A stretch of 33,073 bases of DNA from Paracoccaceae bacterium (GTDB lineage Bacteria > Pseudomonadota > Alphaproteobacteria > Rhodobacterales > Rhodobacteraceae): positions 1 through 33,073 of the forward strand of contig JACIYW010000010.1 of the NCBI GenBank assembly GCA_014359745.1. The letters are read 5' to 3'. Of the stretch, positions 8,063-15,879 are shown piece by piece. Numbering within the stretch: position 1 is the stretch's first letter; every line of letters starts with the position of its first letter. The position numbers and the translations under genes are program-made. The notes under the pieces are model-generated. The model searched no databases, was not told the origin of the DNA, and saw nothing but the letters and a program-made list of their open reading frames with translations.

Positions 8063-10027
8063 ATGACCACCACCCAAAGGGATAATCCATGGCTGTTTCG
8101 CACCTATGCCGGTCATTCCACGGCGCGCGAATCGAACGCGCTTTATCGCGGCAATCTGGAGCGCGGCCAGACCGGGCTTTCGGTGGCCTTCGATCTGCCC
8201 ACCCAGACCGGATATGACAGCGACCACATTCTGGCGCGCGGCGAGGTGGGCAAGGTCGGCGTGCCGGTCTGTCATCTGGGCGACATGCGGATGCTGTTCG
8301 ACGGTATCCCGCTGGACAAGATGAACACCTCGATGACCATCAACGCCACCGCGCCCTGGCTGCTCGCCCTTTATATCGCGGTGGCCGAGGAACAGGGGGC
8401 GGATGTGGCCGCCCTGCAAGGCACGGTGCAAAACGACATCATCAAGGAATACCTGTCGCGCGGCACCTATATCTGCCCGCCCGAACCCAGCTTGCGGATG
8501 ATCACCGATGTGGCGGCCTATACCCGCGCGCATCTGCCCAAATGGAACCCGATGAACATCTGTTCCTATCACCTGCAAGAGGCGGGCGCGACGCCCGAAC
8601 AGGAACTGGCGTTTGCGCTGGCCACCGCCTGCGCGGTGCTGGACGACCTGCGTGGCAAGGTGGCGGTCGACGATTTCCCCGCGATGGTCGGGCGGATTTC
8701 GTTTTTCGTGAACGCGGGCATCCGCTTTGTGACCGAGATGTGCAAGATGCGCGCCTTTGTCGATCTGTGGGATGAGATCTGTCTGCACCGCTATGGCGTG
8801 CAGGACGCGAAATTCCGGCGCTTCCGCTATGGCGTGCAGGTCAATTCGCTGGGGCTGACCGAACAACAGCCCGAAAACAACGTCTATCGCATCTTGCTCG
8901 AGGCGCTGGCGGTCACGCTTTCGAAAAACGCCCGCGCGCGGGCCGTGCAACTGCCCGCCTGGAACGAGGCGCTGGGCCTGCCGCGCCCCTGGGATCAGCA
9001 ATGGTCGCTGCGCATGCAACAGATACTCGCCTATGAAACCGATCTGCTGGAATATGACGACCTGTTCGATGGCAACCCGGCGGTGGACCGCAAGGTCGCG
9101 GCGCTGAAAGAGGGGGCGCGCGCCGAACTTGCGGCCATTGACGGCATGGGCGGCGCGGTGGCCGCCATAGAGTACATGAAAACCCGCCTGGTCGAATCGA
9201 ATGCCGAACGTATCGCCCGGATCGAGGCGGGCGAAACGGTGGTGGTCGGTGTGAACCGCTGGCAGGATGGCGCGGCCTCGCCGCTGACATCGGGCCCCGA
9301 GGCGATCATGGCCGCCGATCCCGGCGCCGAGGCCGATCAGATATCCCGGCTTCAGGCCTGGCGGGAGGGGCGCGACCAGCGGGCCATCGAGGCCGCGCTG
9401 GCCGCGGTGCGCGCCGCAGCGCGCACGGGCGCCAATATCATGCCGCCGTCGATCGCGGCCGCCAGGGCCGGTGTCACCACCGGCGAATGGGCTGAAGAGA
9501 TGCGCGCCGCCTTTGGCGAATACCGCGCCCCCACCGGGGTCGCCACGGCCCCGTCAAACCGGACCGAGGGCCTGGACGAGGCGCGCGCCGCCGTCGATGC
9601 CGTCTCGGCACGGCTGGGGCGGCGCATGCGGTTTCTGGTGGCCAAGCCCGGCCTTGACGGCCATTCCAACGGCGCCGAACAGATCGCGTCCCGCGCCCGC
9701 GACTGCGGGATGGAGATGCATTACGCGGGTATCCGCCAGACCCCCGCCGAAATTGCCGCTGCCGCGCGCGATACCGGTGCCGATGTGATCGGCCTTTCGA
9801 TCCTGTCGGGCAGCCATATGGCGCTGGTGGCCGATGTTCTTGACCGGCTGGCGGAAATGGGGTTGCGCATCCCGGTCACCGTGGGCGGCATCATCCCCGC
9901 GGCGGACGCGGACCATCTGCGATCGTTGGGGGTGGCCGCCGTCTATACCCCCAAGGATTTCGAGATGAACCGCATCATGCTGGATCTTGCCGGCCTGGTG
10001 GCTGTGCCCCGCGAGGCGGCGGAGTGA
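8063..10027 (+). CDS. ecm: Ethylmalonyl-CoA mutase (coenzyme B12-dependent)
   Basis: A 654-residue protein. The N-terminal part (about 1-400) is a methylmalonyl-CoA mutase-type TIM barrel with GLSVAFDLPTQTGYDSDH and NTSMTINATAPWLLALY. The C-terminal domain (about 520-654) binds B12: D532-x-H534-x-x-G537 in KPGLDGHSNG gives the lower-axial His, followed by GLSILSGSH and VTVGGIIP. The start WLFRTYAGHS and single-chain layout match the MeaA/Ecm group rather than the two-subunit methylmalonyl-CoA mutase. Reaction: (2R)-ethylmalonyl-CoA to (2S)-methylsuccinyl-CoA, a committed step of the EMC pathway for acetyl-CoA assimilation in the cytoplasm. It lies 179 nt before ccr, whose product supplies its substrate via an epimerase. 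Length and motifs are complete. Confidence 0.95.
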   Translation: MTTTQRDNPWLFRTYAGHSTARESNALYRGNLERGQTGLSVAFDLPTQTGYDSDHILARGEVGKVGVPVCHLGDMRMLFDGIPLDKMNTSMTINATAPWLLALYIAVAEEQGADVAALQGTVQNDIIKEYLSRGTYICPPEPSLRMITDVAAYTRAHLPKWNPMNICSYHLQEAGATPEQELAFALATACAVLDDLRGKVAVDDFPAMVGRISFFVNAGIRFVTEMCKMRAFVDLWDEICLHRYGVQDAKFRRFRYGVQVNSLGLTEQQPENNVYRILLEALAVTLSKNARARAVQLPAWNEALGLPRPWDQQWSLRMQQILAYETDLLEYDDLFDGNPAVDRKVAALKEGARAELAAIDGMGGAVAAIEYMKTRLVESNAERIARIEAGETVVVGVNRWQDGAASPLTSGPEAIMAADPGAEADQISRLQAWREGRDQRAIEAALAAVRAAARTGANIMPPSIAAARAGVTTGEWAEEMRAAFGEYRAPTGVATAPSNRTEGLDEARAAVDAVSARLGRRMRFLVAKPGLDGHSNGAEQIASRARDCGMEMHYAGIRQTPAEIAAAARDTGADVIGLSILSGSHMALVADVLDRLAEMGLRIPVTVGGIIPAADADHLRSLGVAAVYTPKDFEMNRIMLDLAGLVAVPREAAE

Positions 10028-10080
10028 CCGGCGGAATGACCGGGGGAATGATCGGCGGGCGTGATCATTTCGTCAAAATG

Positions 10081-10092
10081 CTGCGGTTGCAG
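10081..10092. promoter_or_regulatory. CTGC-N4-GCAG dyad upstream of ccr
   Basis: CTGC-GGTT-GCAG is a perfect inverted repeat embedded in AAATGCTGCGGTTGCAG, about 115 bp before the ccr ATG and upstream of its predicted -35. It shares the left arm AATGCTGCGG with the pyc site at 27800. The spacing equals one of the two forms I recall for the PhaR motif (CTGC-N3-GCAG and CTGC-N4-GCAG). Confidence 0.5.
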
Positions 10093-10125
10093 GGTCATAA
10101 AGTTACAAAAAAGAACTAACTGGTA

Positions 10126-10154
10126 TTGCAATGTTGCGCGTGTTGCCATATCAG
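10126..10154 (+). promoter_or_regulatory. Predicted promoter of ccr
   Basis: TTGCAA (10126-10131) and TATCAG (10149-10154) are 17 nt apart, which would start transcription near 10161. The -35 lies inside the palindrome ATTGCAAT (10125-10132). Its TTGCAA core resembles the TTTGCAAA element reported for ScfR-type short-chain acyl-CoA regulators (PccR, RamB). Regulation by such a protein is speculation. Confidence 0.45.
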
Positions 10155-10171
10155 CGGCGCTGTGGCACAGT

Positions 10172-10189
10172 AATGCTGCGATGCAGCAA
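10172..10189. promoter_or_regulatory. CTGC-N3-GCAG operator-like dyad before ccr
   Basis: AATGCTGCGATGCAGCAA contains the perfect inverted repeat TGCTGC-GAT-GCAGCA (10174-10188). It lies just downstream of the predicted transcription start and 18 bp before the ccr ATG, a position suited to repression. It matches the pyc-upstream site at 27800-27817 at 16 of 18 bases. Confidence 0.6.
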
Positions 10190-10206
10190 CTCGACAGGAG
10201 GTTTCC

Positions 10207-11499
10207 ATGGCTCTCGATACCCGGACCGGCATCACGCCCTACGAGGCACCGATGAAAGACCTTTACGCGGTCGGCGAAATGCCGCCCCTGGGCCATGTAC
10301 CCGCGAAAATGCACGCCTGGGCGATCCGCCGCGAACGCCACGGCGAACCCGACAAGGCCATGCAGCTTGAAGTCGTGGAAACCCCGGCCATCGACAGCCA
10401 CGAGGTGCTGGTGATGGTGATGGCGGCGGGCGTCAATTACAACGGCGTCTGGGCCGGGCTTGGCATCCCCATCTCTCCCTTCGACGGGCACGGCGCGCCC
10501 TATCACATCGCGGGGTCCGATGCGGCGGGCATCGTCTGGGCGGTGGGATCGGCTGTCAAACGCTGGAAGGTCGGCGATGAGGTGGTGATCCACTGCAATC
10601 AGGACGACGGCGATGATGAGGAATGCAACGGCGGCGATCCGATGTTCTCCCCCTCGCAGCGCATCTGGGGCTATGAAACCCCCGATGGCAGTTTCGCGCA
10701 GTTCACGCGCGTGCAGGCGCAGCAGCTCATGCACCGCCCGCGCCATCTGAGCTGGGAGGAATCGGCCTGCTACACGCTGACGCTGGCCACGGCCTATCGG
10801 ATGCTGTTCGGCCACCGGCCCCATGTGCTCAAACCCGGCGACAACGTGCTGGTCTGGGGCGCGTCGGGGGGGCTTGGGTCTTATGCCATCCAGTTGATCA
10901 ATACGGCGGGCGCGAATGCGATCGGGGTGATTTCCGACGAAGACAAGCGCGATTTCGTCATGGGATTGGGCGCCAAGGGCGTCATCAACCGCACGGATTT
11001 CAAATGCTGGGGCCAGATGCCGACCGTCAACACCCCCGAATATGCCGCCTGGTTCAAGGAGGTGCGCAAGTTCGGCGCGGCGATCTGGGCGGTCACCGGC
11101 AAGGGCAACAATGTTGACATGGTCTTCGAACATCCGGGCGAGGCGACGTTTCCGGTTTCCGTCTTTCTGGTCAAACGCGGCGGCATGGTGGTGATCTGCG
11201 CGGGCACCACCGGCTATAACCTGACGCTGGACGCGCGCTATCTGTGGATGCACCAGAAGCGCGTGCAGGGCAGCCATTTCGCCAATCTCAAACAGGCGGC
11301 GGCGGCCAACAAGCTGATGATCGAACGCCGCCTTGATCCCTGCATGTCAGAGGTGTTCCCCTGGTCCGACATCCCCGCCGCCCATGTGAAAATGCGCCGC
11401 AACGAACACAAGCCCGGCAACATGGCGGTGCTGGTGCAGGCGCCGCAGACCGGCCTGCGCACGTTTGAAGACACGCTCGAGGCCAGCCGGGCAGGGTAG
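10207..11499 (+). CDS. ccr: Crotonyl-CoA carboxylase/reductase
   Basis: A 430-residue medium-chain dehydrogenase/reductase, full length for Ccr. The GroES-like N-terminal half includes AAGVNYNGVWAGLG, with the Asn that helps form the CO2 pocket, and WGYETPDGSF, with the pocket Glu. The Rossmann part carries VWGASGGLGSYAIQL for NADPH binding, and WMHQKRVQGSHFAN provides the conserved His near the C-terminus. Reaction: crotonyl-CoA + CO2 + NADPH to (2S)-ethylmalonyl-CoA, the defining step of the EMC pathway. AGGAGG at 10196-10201, five bases before the ATG, gives strong initiation. Its own promoter and two CTGC/GCAG dyads in the 179-bp gap after ecm suggest separate control. No domain is missing. 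Confidence 0.97.
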   Translation: MALDTRTGITPYEAPMKDLYAVGEMPPLGHVPAKMHAWAIRRERHGEPDKAMQLEVVETPAIDSHEVLVMVMAAGVNYNGVWAGLGIPISPFDGHGAPYHIAGSDAAGIVWAVGSAVKRWKVGDEVVIHCNQDDGDDEECNGGDPMFSPSQRIWGYETPDGSFAQFTRVQAQQLMHRPRHLSWEESACYTLTLATAYRMLFGHRPHVLKPGDNVLVWGASGGLGSYAIQLINTAGANAIGVISDEDKRDFVMGLGAKGVINRTDFKCWGQMPTVNTPEYAAWFKEVRKFGAAIWAVTGKGNNVDMVFEHPGEATFPVSVFLVKRGGMVVICAGTTGYNLTLDARYLWMHQKRVQGSHFANLKQAAAANKLMIERRLDPCMSEVFPWSDIPAAHVKMRRNEHKPGNMAVLVQAPQTGLRTFEDTLEASRAG

Positions 11500-11515
11500 G
11501 GGCCAGCCCCATCCC

Positions 11516-11582
11516 TTCATCTTGGCCCAAATACGCCCCGCGCGGAGCGCATTTAACCCCTACGCCCGCCCCCCGCGCGCGC
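11516..11582 (-). repeat. Dispersed intergenic element, copy A (hairpin plus GTATTTGGGCCAAGATGAA)
   Basis: On the minus strand a 6-bp stem with one G-T pair (11549-11534, loop GCGC) is followed by GTATTTGGGCCAAGATGAA. The same blocks recur at 18293: TTCATCTTGG, then AAATAC, CATTT, CCTACGCCCGCC and CGCGCGC. It fills the gap between ccr and the helicase gene. The orientation does not suit termination of ccr, so a terminator role for this copy is doubtful. Confidence 0.6.
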
Positions 11583-11619
11583 TCTGGCCCTTGCCGGGGC
11601 GGCGCGGTAAGGTGGCGGC

Positions 11620-13137
11620 ATGAACAGGCCCGCCCTTCAGTTTTCCGATGATCAGGCCGAGGCCTTCGACCGCGTGAGCGAAGTGTTGCGCGCCGCCGGT
11701 GTCGATCTGGCCGATGCGGTGCTGACCCCGATGGCGGGGGTGGATGCGCTTCTGGCGGTGGTTGGCAAGGCGGGATCGGGCAAGACGCTGCTTCTGGCGG
11801 AACTTTACCGCGCGCTGACGGCGGCGGGGGTCGAAACCGTTTCGGGCGATTACGAGGGGCGGCGCCGCAAGGACCGGCGCACCCTGGCCATTCTTGCCCC
11901 CACCAACAAGGCCGCAAGCGTGCTGCGCGGCCGGGGCGTGCCCGCCACCACCATTCACCGTATCCTGTACACGCCGGTCTATGATCCCGAATACGAAAAG
12001 ATCGCTGAATGGCTGGCCGGAAACGGGCCGCGGCCCACGGTCGAGGGGCTGACCGAGGTGGCGCTGGACCGGGCGCAGGCGTTTTACGAACAGGTCAAAT
12101 CCATTCCCGGCGCGCTGGCGGCGGCGGGGCTGCGCGGCAGCGATTTCATCAAGGGCTGGAAACGCCGCGAAGATCCGCTCGATATCGGTTTCGTCGATGA
12201 AAGCTCGATGCTGGATGCGCGGCAACTGTCTGACCTGAAAGAAATCTTTCCCACCCTTGTCCTGTTTGGCGACCCGGCACAGCTTGCGCCCGTCAATGGT
12301 GCGGGCGGCATGGTGTTCGAAGGGCTCAAACCCGCCGAACGCCTGATACTGAACCGCATCCACCGACAGGCCAAAGGCAACCCGATCCTGGATCTGGCCC
12401 ATGCGCTGGGCGATGACGCGCTGACCTTCGAGGAGTTCGAGGCGCGGGTTGAAGCCGCCGCCCGCACCGATGACCGCGTGGTGCTGGCCGGGCGGGTAGA
12501 GGCCGATCTGATGGCCCGCTCGCCGGTGCTGGTGTGGCGCAACGTGACGCGCATCCGCCTGATACAGGCGTTCCGGTCGGCCTTTGACGCGCCCCAGACC
12601 CAGCTTTTGCCGGGTGAGCCGCTGATCTGCGACGGGATCGAACTGCCGCTCAAACACCGCAAGAAACGTATTGATCTGGAGGCGCGCGGCCTGATCAAGG
12701 GCGCGCAGGTGATCTATATGGGCCCCGGATCGCGCACCGGATTTTCGCGCCTGCATGTGATCGGCGCCGAACAGCCGCAGGTGTCGGTTGCCTCGATCAT
12801 CAAGATCGAACTGCCGGGCGAGGAAGAACCCTTCATCCCCTTCGCCGCCAATATGGGTGCGGCCTTTCTGCACGGCGCTGCGGTGACCATCCACAAGGCG
12901 CAGGGCAGTCAATGGCCCGAGGTGCAGGTCTTTGCCCCCGACCTTTACGCCGCCGCCCGCGCCGGGCGCAGCGAAGGCGGCATCGCGCTGTGGAAACGGC
13001 TGGCCTATGTGGCGATCACCCGCGCCGAGGAACGGCTTTACTGGGTGGTGCGCAATCGCCTTGCGCGGCCTACCGCACCCCTGTCGGTCGATGATCTGAA
13101 ATTTGAGCCCGAGGCGCTGCGCCTTGATGCCCAGTGA
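11620..13137 (+). CDS. RecD-like superfamily 1 DNA helicase/ATPase
   Basis: A 505-residue protein with helicase motifs in order: Walker A VGKAGSGKTLLL (about 48-59), motif Ia LAPTNKAASVLRG, Walker B VDESSMLD (DE at 193-194), motif III FGDPAQLAPV (216-225), then VTIHKAQGSQWPEV and YVAITRAEERLYWV in the C-terminal UvrD-like domain. The pattern fits SF1B helicases related to RecD. It lacks the RecBCD-binding N-terminal domain and is shorter than RecD2, so it should not be called recD. Family knowledge: such ATPases translocate 5'-3' on single-stranded DNA; the physiological role of this short form is not settled. It stands alone after an intergenic element, with only a modest AAGG ribosome-binding site and about 135 bp before the lolA-like gene. 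Confidence 0.85.
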   Translation: MNRPALQFSDDQAEAFDRVSEVLRAAGVDLADAVLTPMAGVDALLAVVGKAGSGKTLLLAELYRALTAAGVETVSGDYEGRRRKDRRTLAILAPTNKAASVLRGRGVPATTIHRILYTPVYDPEYEKIAEWLAGNGPRPTVEGLTEVALDRAQAFYEQVKSIPGALAAAGLRGSDFIKGWKRREDPLDIGFVDESSMLDARQLSDLKEIFPTLVLFGDPAQLAPVNGAGGMVFEGLKPAERLILNRIHRQAKGNPILDLAHALGDDALTFEEFEARVEAAARTDDRVVLAGRVEADLMARSPVLVWRNVTRIRLIQAFRSAFDAPQTQLLPGEPLICDGIELPLKHRKKRIDLEARGLIKGAQVIYMGPGSRTGFSRLHVIGAEQPQVSVASIIKIELPGEEEPFIPFAANMGAAFLHGAAVTIHKAQGSQWPEVQVFAPDLYAAARAGRSEGGIALWKRLAYVAITRAEERLYWVVRNRLARPTAPLSVDDLKFEPEALRLDAQ

Positions 13138-13272
13138 CGTGATGACCAGTGACGCGAATGGGGCGACGCGCATGGGGGCAGGGTGTGGCGCGTCGGCAAT
13201 GTTTTGCCCATGAAGGGGTGCATTTTGCAGATCGCTGATGTCAATCCGGCCACAAGGCCCTAGATACATCGC

Positions 13273-13875
13273 ATGAACAGGCTCGTCGGTTTCCTCGCCC
13301 CGGTGTTTTTGATCGTCTCCGTGGCGCAGGCCATGTCGCAGCCGATTTCGCTGGGCGCTCTTTCGCAATATCTGAACCGTCTGACCACGGCGCAGGCGGG
13401 CTTTACCCAGATCAACGGCGATGGCACCATCTCGACCGGCACGCTTTACATCAACCGCCCCGGACGCATGCGCTTTGAATATGATCCCCCCGACCGCGGC
13501 CTGGTGCTGGCGGCGGGCGGCAGCGTGGCGGTGTTCGATCCCAAATCGAACCAGCCGCCCACGCAATACCCGCTGCGCCAGACACCGCTGAGCATCATTC
13601 TGGCCAAGGATGTGGATCTGGGGCGCGCCCGGATGGTGACTGGCCACACAAGCGACGGGGTGACCACCACCGTGATCGCGCAAGACCCCGACAATCCCGG
13701 CAATGGCAGCATCCGGCTGGTGTTCACCGACGCCCCGATAGAGTTGCGGCAATGGGTTGTCACCGATGGCGGCGGCGGGCAGACGACGGTGATCCTGAAC
13801 GATCTGAAAACCGGGGAACAGATCCCGCAATCCTATTTCAACATCGTCGGGGAAACCCAGCGCCGGATGCGCTGA
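13273..13875 (+). CDS. lolA: LolA-like outer-membrane lipoprotein carrier protein
   Basis: A 200-residue protein. Residues 1-22 form a Sec signal peptide (LVGFLAPVFLIVSVAQAMSQ). The mature part has the LolA fold signature: QYLNRLTTAQAGFTQINGDG near the start, a GTLYINRPGRMRFEYDPP block, and beta-strands ending in FNIVGETQRRMR. Family knowledge: LolA takes lipoproteins from the LolCDE ABC complex at the inner membrane and carries them across the periplasm. No receptor LolB is nearby; alphaproteobacteria commonly lack it. The ATG at 13273 follows GGCCCTAGATACATCGC without a strong ribosome-binding site. The next gene, an MsbA-like exporter, is also an envelope gene in the same direction, 98 bp on, and may share a transcript. 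Confidence 0.9.
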   Translation: MNRLVGFLAPVFLIVSVAQAMSQPISLGALSQYLNRLTTAQAGFTQINGDGTISTGTLYINRPGRMRFEYDPPDRGLVLAAGGSVAVFDPKSNQPPTQYPLRQTPLSIILAKDVDLGRARMVTGHTSDGVTTTVIAQDPDNPGNGSIRLVFTDAPIELRQWVVTDGGGGQTTVILNDLKTGEQIPQSYFNIVGETQRRMR

Positions 13876-13973
13876 AGCCCCCATCACGCCCCCTGCGGCA
13901 ATGCGCCAGAACGGCGCCGCTTGCCCCCGGCGCGACGATTGCCTAAACCCGTGGCATAACGGAAGGCAGGCGG

Positions 13974-15767
13974 ATGGCACGAGGCGACAAGGACAAGCGC
14001 GAAGACCGCGCCAAATCCCGGCGGGTCGGGGCGTTGCGCGGGCTGGCGCCGTTTGTGCGGCCCTATCGGCTGCTCGCGGTGGCGGCGCTGCTGGCGCTGG
14101 CGGTGACGGCGGGCATCTCGTTGACGCTGCCGCTGGCGGTGCGACGGGTGGTCGACGGGTTCGGCGGGCCGGATGCGCACCTGCTTGACAGTTATTTCCT
14201 GGCGGCGATCGGCATTGCCGCCGCTTTGGCCGTGGGCACCGGGCTGCGGTATTTCCTTGTCACGCTGCTGGGCGAACGGGTTGTCGCCGATATCCGCAAG
14301 GTGCTGTTCGCGCGGATGATCGGCATGAGCCCGGCTTTCTTCGAAAAGATCATGACCGGCGAGGTACTGTCGCGCCTGACCACCGATACCACGCTGATCC
14401 TGTCGGTGATCGGATCGTCGGTGTCGATTGCGCTGCGCAATGCGCTGATCCTTGCGGGCGGGCTGGTGCTGATGCTGCTGACCAGCGCCAAGCTGACGGG
14501 GATGGTTCTGCTGATCGTGCCTGCGGTGATCGTGCCGATTCTGGTTCTGGGGCGCCGGTTGCGCGCCCTGTCGCGCCAGAATCAGGACTGGATCGCGGAA
14601 AGTTCCGGCAAGGCATCGGAAACGCTGCTGGCCGCGCAGGCCGTGCAGGCCTTCACCCACGAAGACCCAAGCCGCCGTGCCTTTTCCGAGGTGACAGAAC
14701 TGTCGTTCGATGCGGCGCGCCAACGCATCGGCACGCGATCCCTGATGACGATGATCGTGATATTTCTGGTCTTTACCGGCATCATCGGGGTGCTGTGGAT
14801 CGGTGCGCGCGATGTGCGCGCGGGGTCGATGACGCCGGGCGAGCTGGTGCAGTTCGTCATCTATGCGGTGATGGTGGCCGGCGGTGTCGCGGCCCTTTCC
14901 GAGATTTGGGGAGAGGTGCAGCGCGCCGCGGGGGCGACCGAACGGCTGATGGAATTGCTGCAAACAAAGGATGCGGTGGTTGATCCCGCCGCCCCGCGCA
15001 AATTGGCCGCGCCGGTGCGGGGCGATGTCAGGTTCGACGATGTCAGCTTTCGCTATCCCGCCCGCCCCGAGGTCGCGGCACTGGCGGGGGTGTCGCTCAA
15101 TGTGCGCCCCGGCGAAACCGTGGCGCTTGTTGGCCCGTCGGGCGCCGGGAAATCGACGATCATCCAGCTTTTGCTGCGCTTTTACGACCCGCAGCAGGGC
15201 AGTGTCAGCATCGATGGCATCGACCTGCGCGAACTGGCGCGCGCCGATTTCCGCCGGGCGATTGCGCTGGTGCCACAAGACCCGGTGATCTTTGCCGCCT
15301 CGGCGCGCGAAAACATCCGCTTTGGCCGCCCCGAGGCAAGCGACGCCGAGGTAGAGGCCGCCGCCCGCGCCGCCGTCGCCGACGGGTTCCTTTCGGCGCT
15401 GCCGCAGGGCTATGACACCTATGTGGGCGAACGCGGCGTGATGCTGTCGGGCGGGCAGAAGCAACGTATCGCCATTGCCCGCGCCGTTCTGCGCGACGCG
15501 CCGATCCTGCTTCTGGACGAGGCGACATCGGCGCTGGATGCCGAAAGCGAACGCGCGGTGCAGATGGCGGTGGAAGGCATGGCGCGCGATCGCACCACGC
15601 TGATTGTCGCGCACCGGCTGGCCACGGTGAAAAAGGCCGACCGCATTCTGGTGTTCGATCAGGGCCGCATCATCGCCGAAGGCACCCATGACGCCCTGGT
15701 GGCCGAAGGCGGGCTTTATGCGCGCCTGGCACGGTTGCAGTTCACCGACGGGATCGCTGCGGAATAG
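13974..15767 (+). CDS. ABC exporter half-transporter, MsbA-like (membrane domain fused to ATPase)
   Basis: A 597-residue protein. About six membrane helices fill residues 30-300, and a nucleotide-binding domain occupies about 340-590: Walker A VGPSGAGKST (Lys near 393), signature LSGGQKQRIAIAR (about 491), Walker B ILLLDEATSALD and switch His in IVAHRLAT. The fold is a homodimeric type IV exporter. Family knowledge: the closest named relatives export lipid A (MsbA), lipids or drugs. Substrate cannot be assigned from sequence, although position after a LolA-like gene suggests an envelope lipid. The start is the ATG at 13974 after an AAGGCAGG stretch. The N-terminus is unusually charged (RGDKDKREDRAKSRR) before the first helix. 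Confidence 0.92.
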   Translation: MARGDKDKREDRAKSRRVGALRGLAPFVRPYRLLAVAALLALAVTAGISLTLPLAVRRVVDGFGGPDAHLLDSYFLAAIGIAAALAVGTGLRYFLVTLLGERVVADIRKVLFARMIGMSPAFFEKIMTGEVLSRLTTDTTLILSVIGSSVSIALRNALILAGGLVLMLLTSAKLTGMVLLIVPAVIVPILVLGRRLRALSRQNQDWIAESSGKASETLLAAQAVQAFTHEDPSRRAFSEVTELSFDAARQRIGTRSLMTMIVIFLVFTGIIGVLWIGARDVRAGSMTPGELVQFVIYAVMVAGGVAALSEIWGEVQRAAGATERLMELLQTKDAVVDPAAPRKLAAPVRGDVRFDDVSFRYPARPEVAALAGVSLNVRPGETVALVGPSGAGKSTIIQLLLRFYDPQQGSVSIDGIDLRELARADFRRAIALVPQDPVIFAASARENIRFGRPEASDAEVEAAARAAVADGFLSALPQGYDTYVGERGVMLSGGQKQRIAIARAVLRDAPILLLDEATSALDAESERAVQMAVEGMARDRTTLIVAHRLATVKKADRILVFDQGRIIAEGTHDALVAEGGLYARLARLQFTDGIAAE

Positions 15768-15879
15768 CGATTGCGCAACAGGGATTGCTCCGGGCCGCGA
15801 CAACGCCGCGTCACGCTTGCACGATGGTCTGAATTTGCGCATGTTTCCCCAACGCCCGAACGGGTGAGGGAGGAACCGA

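Noticed and set aside
13130-13153. Direct repeat CCAGTGACG after the helicase gene
   Set aside because: Two 9-bp copies only, one inside the coding end; no symmetry or promoter association, so chance is adequate.
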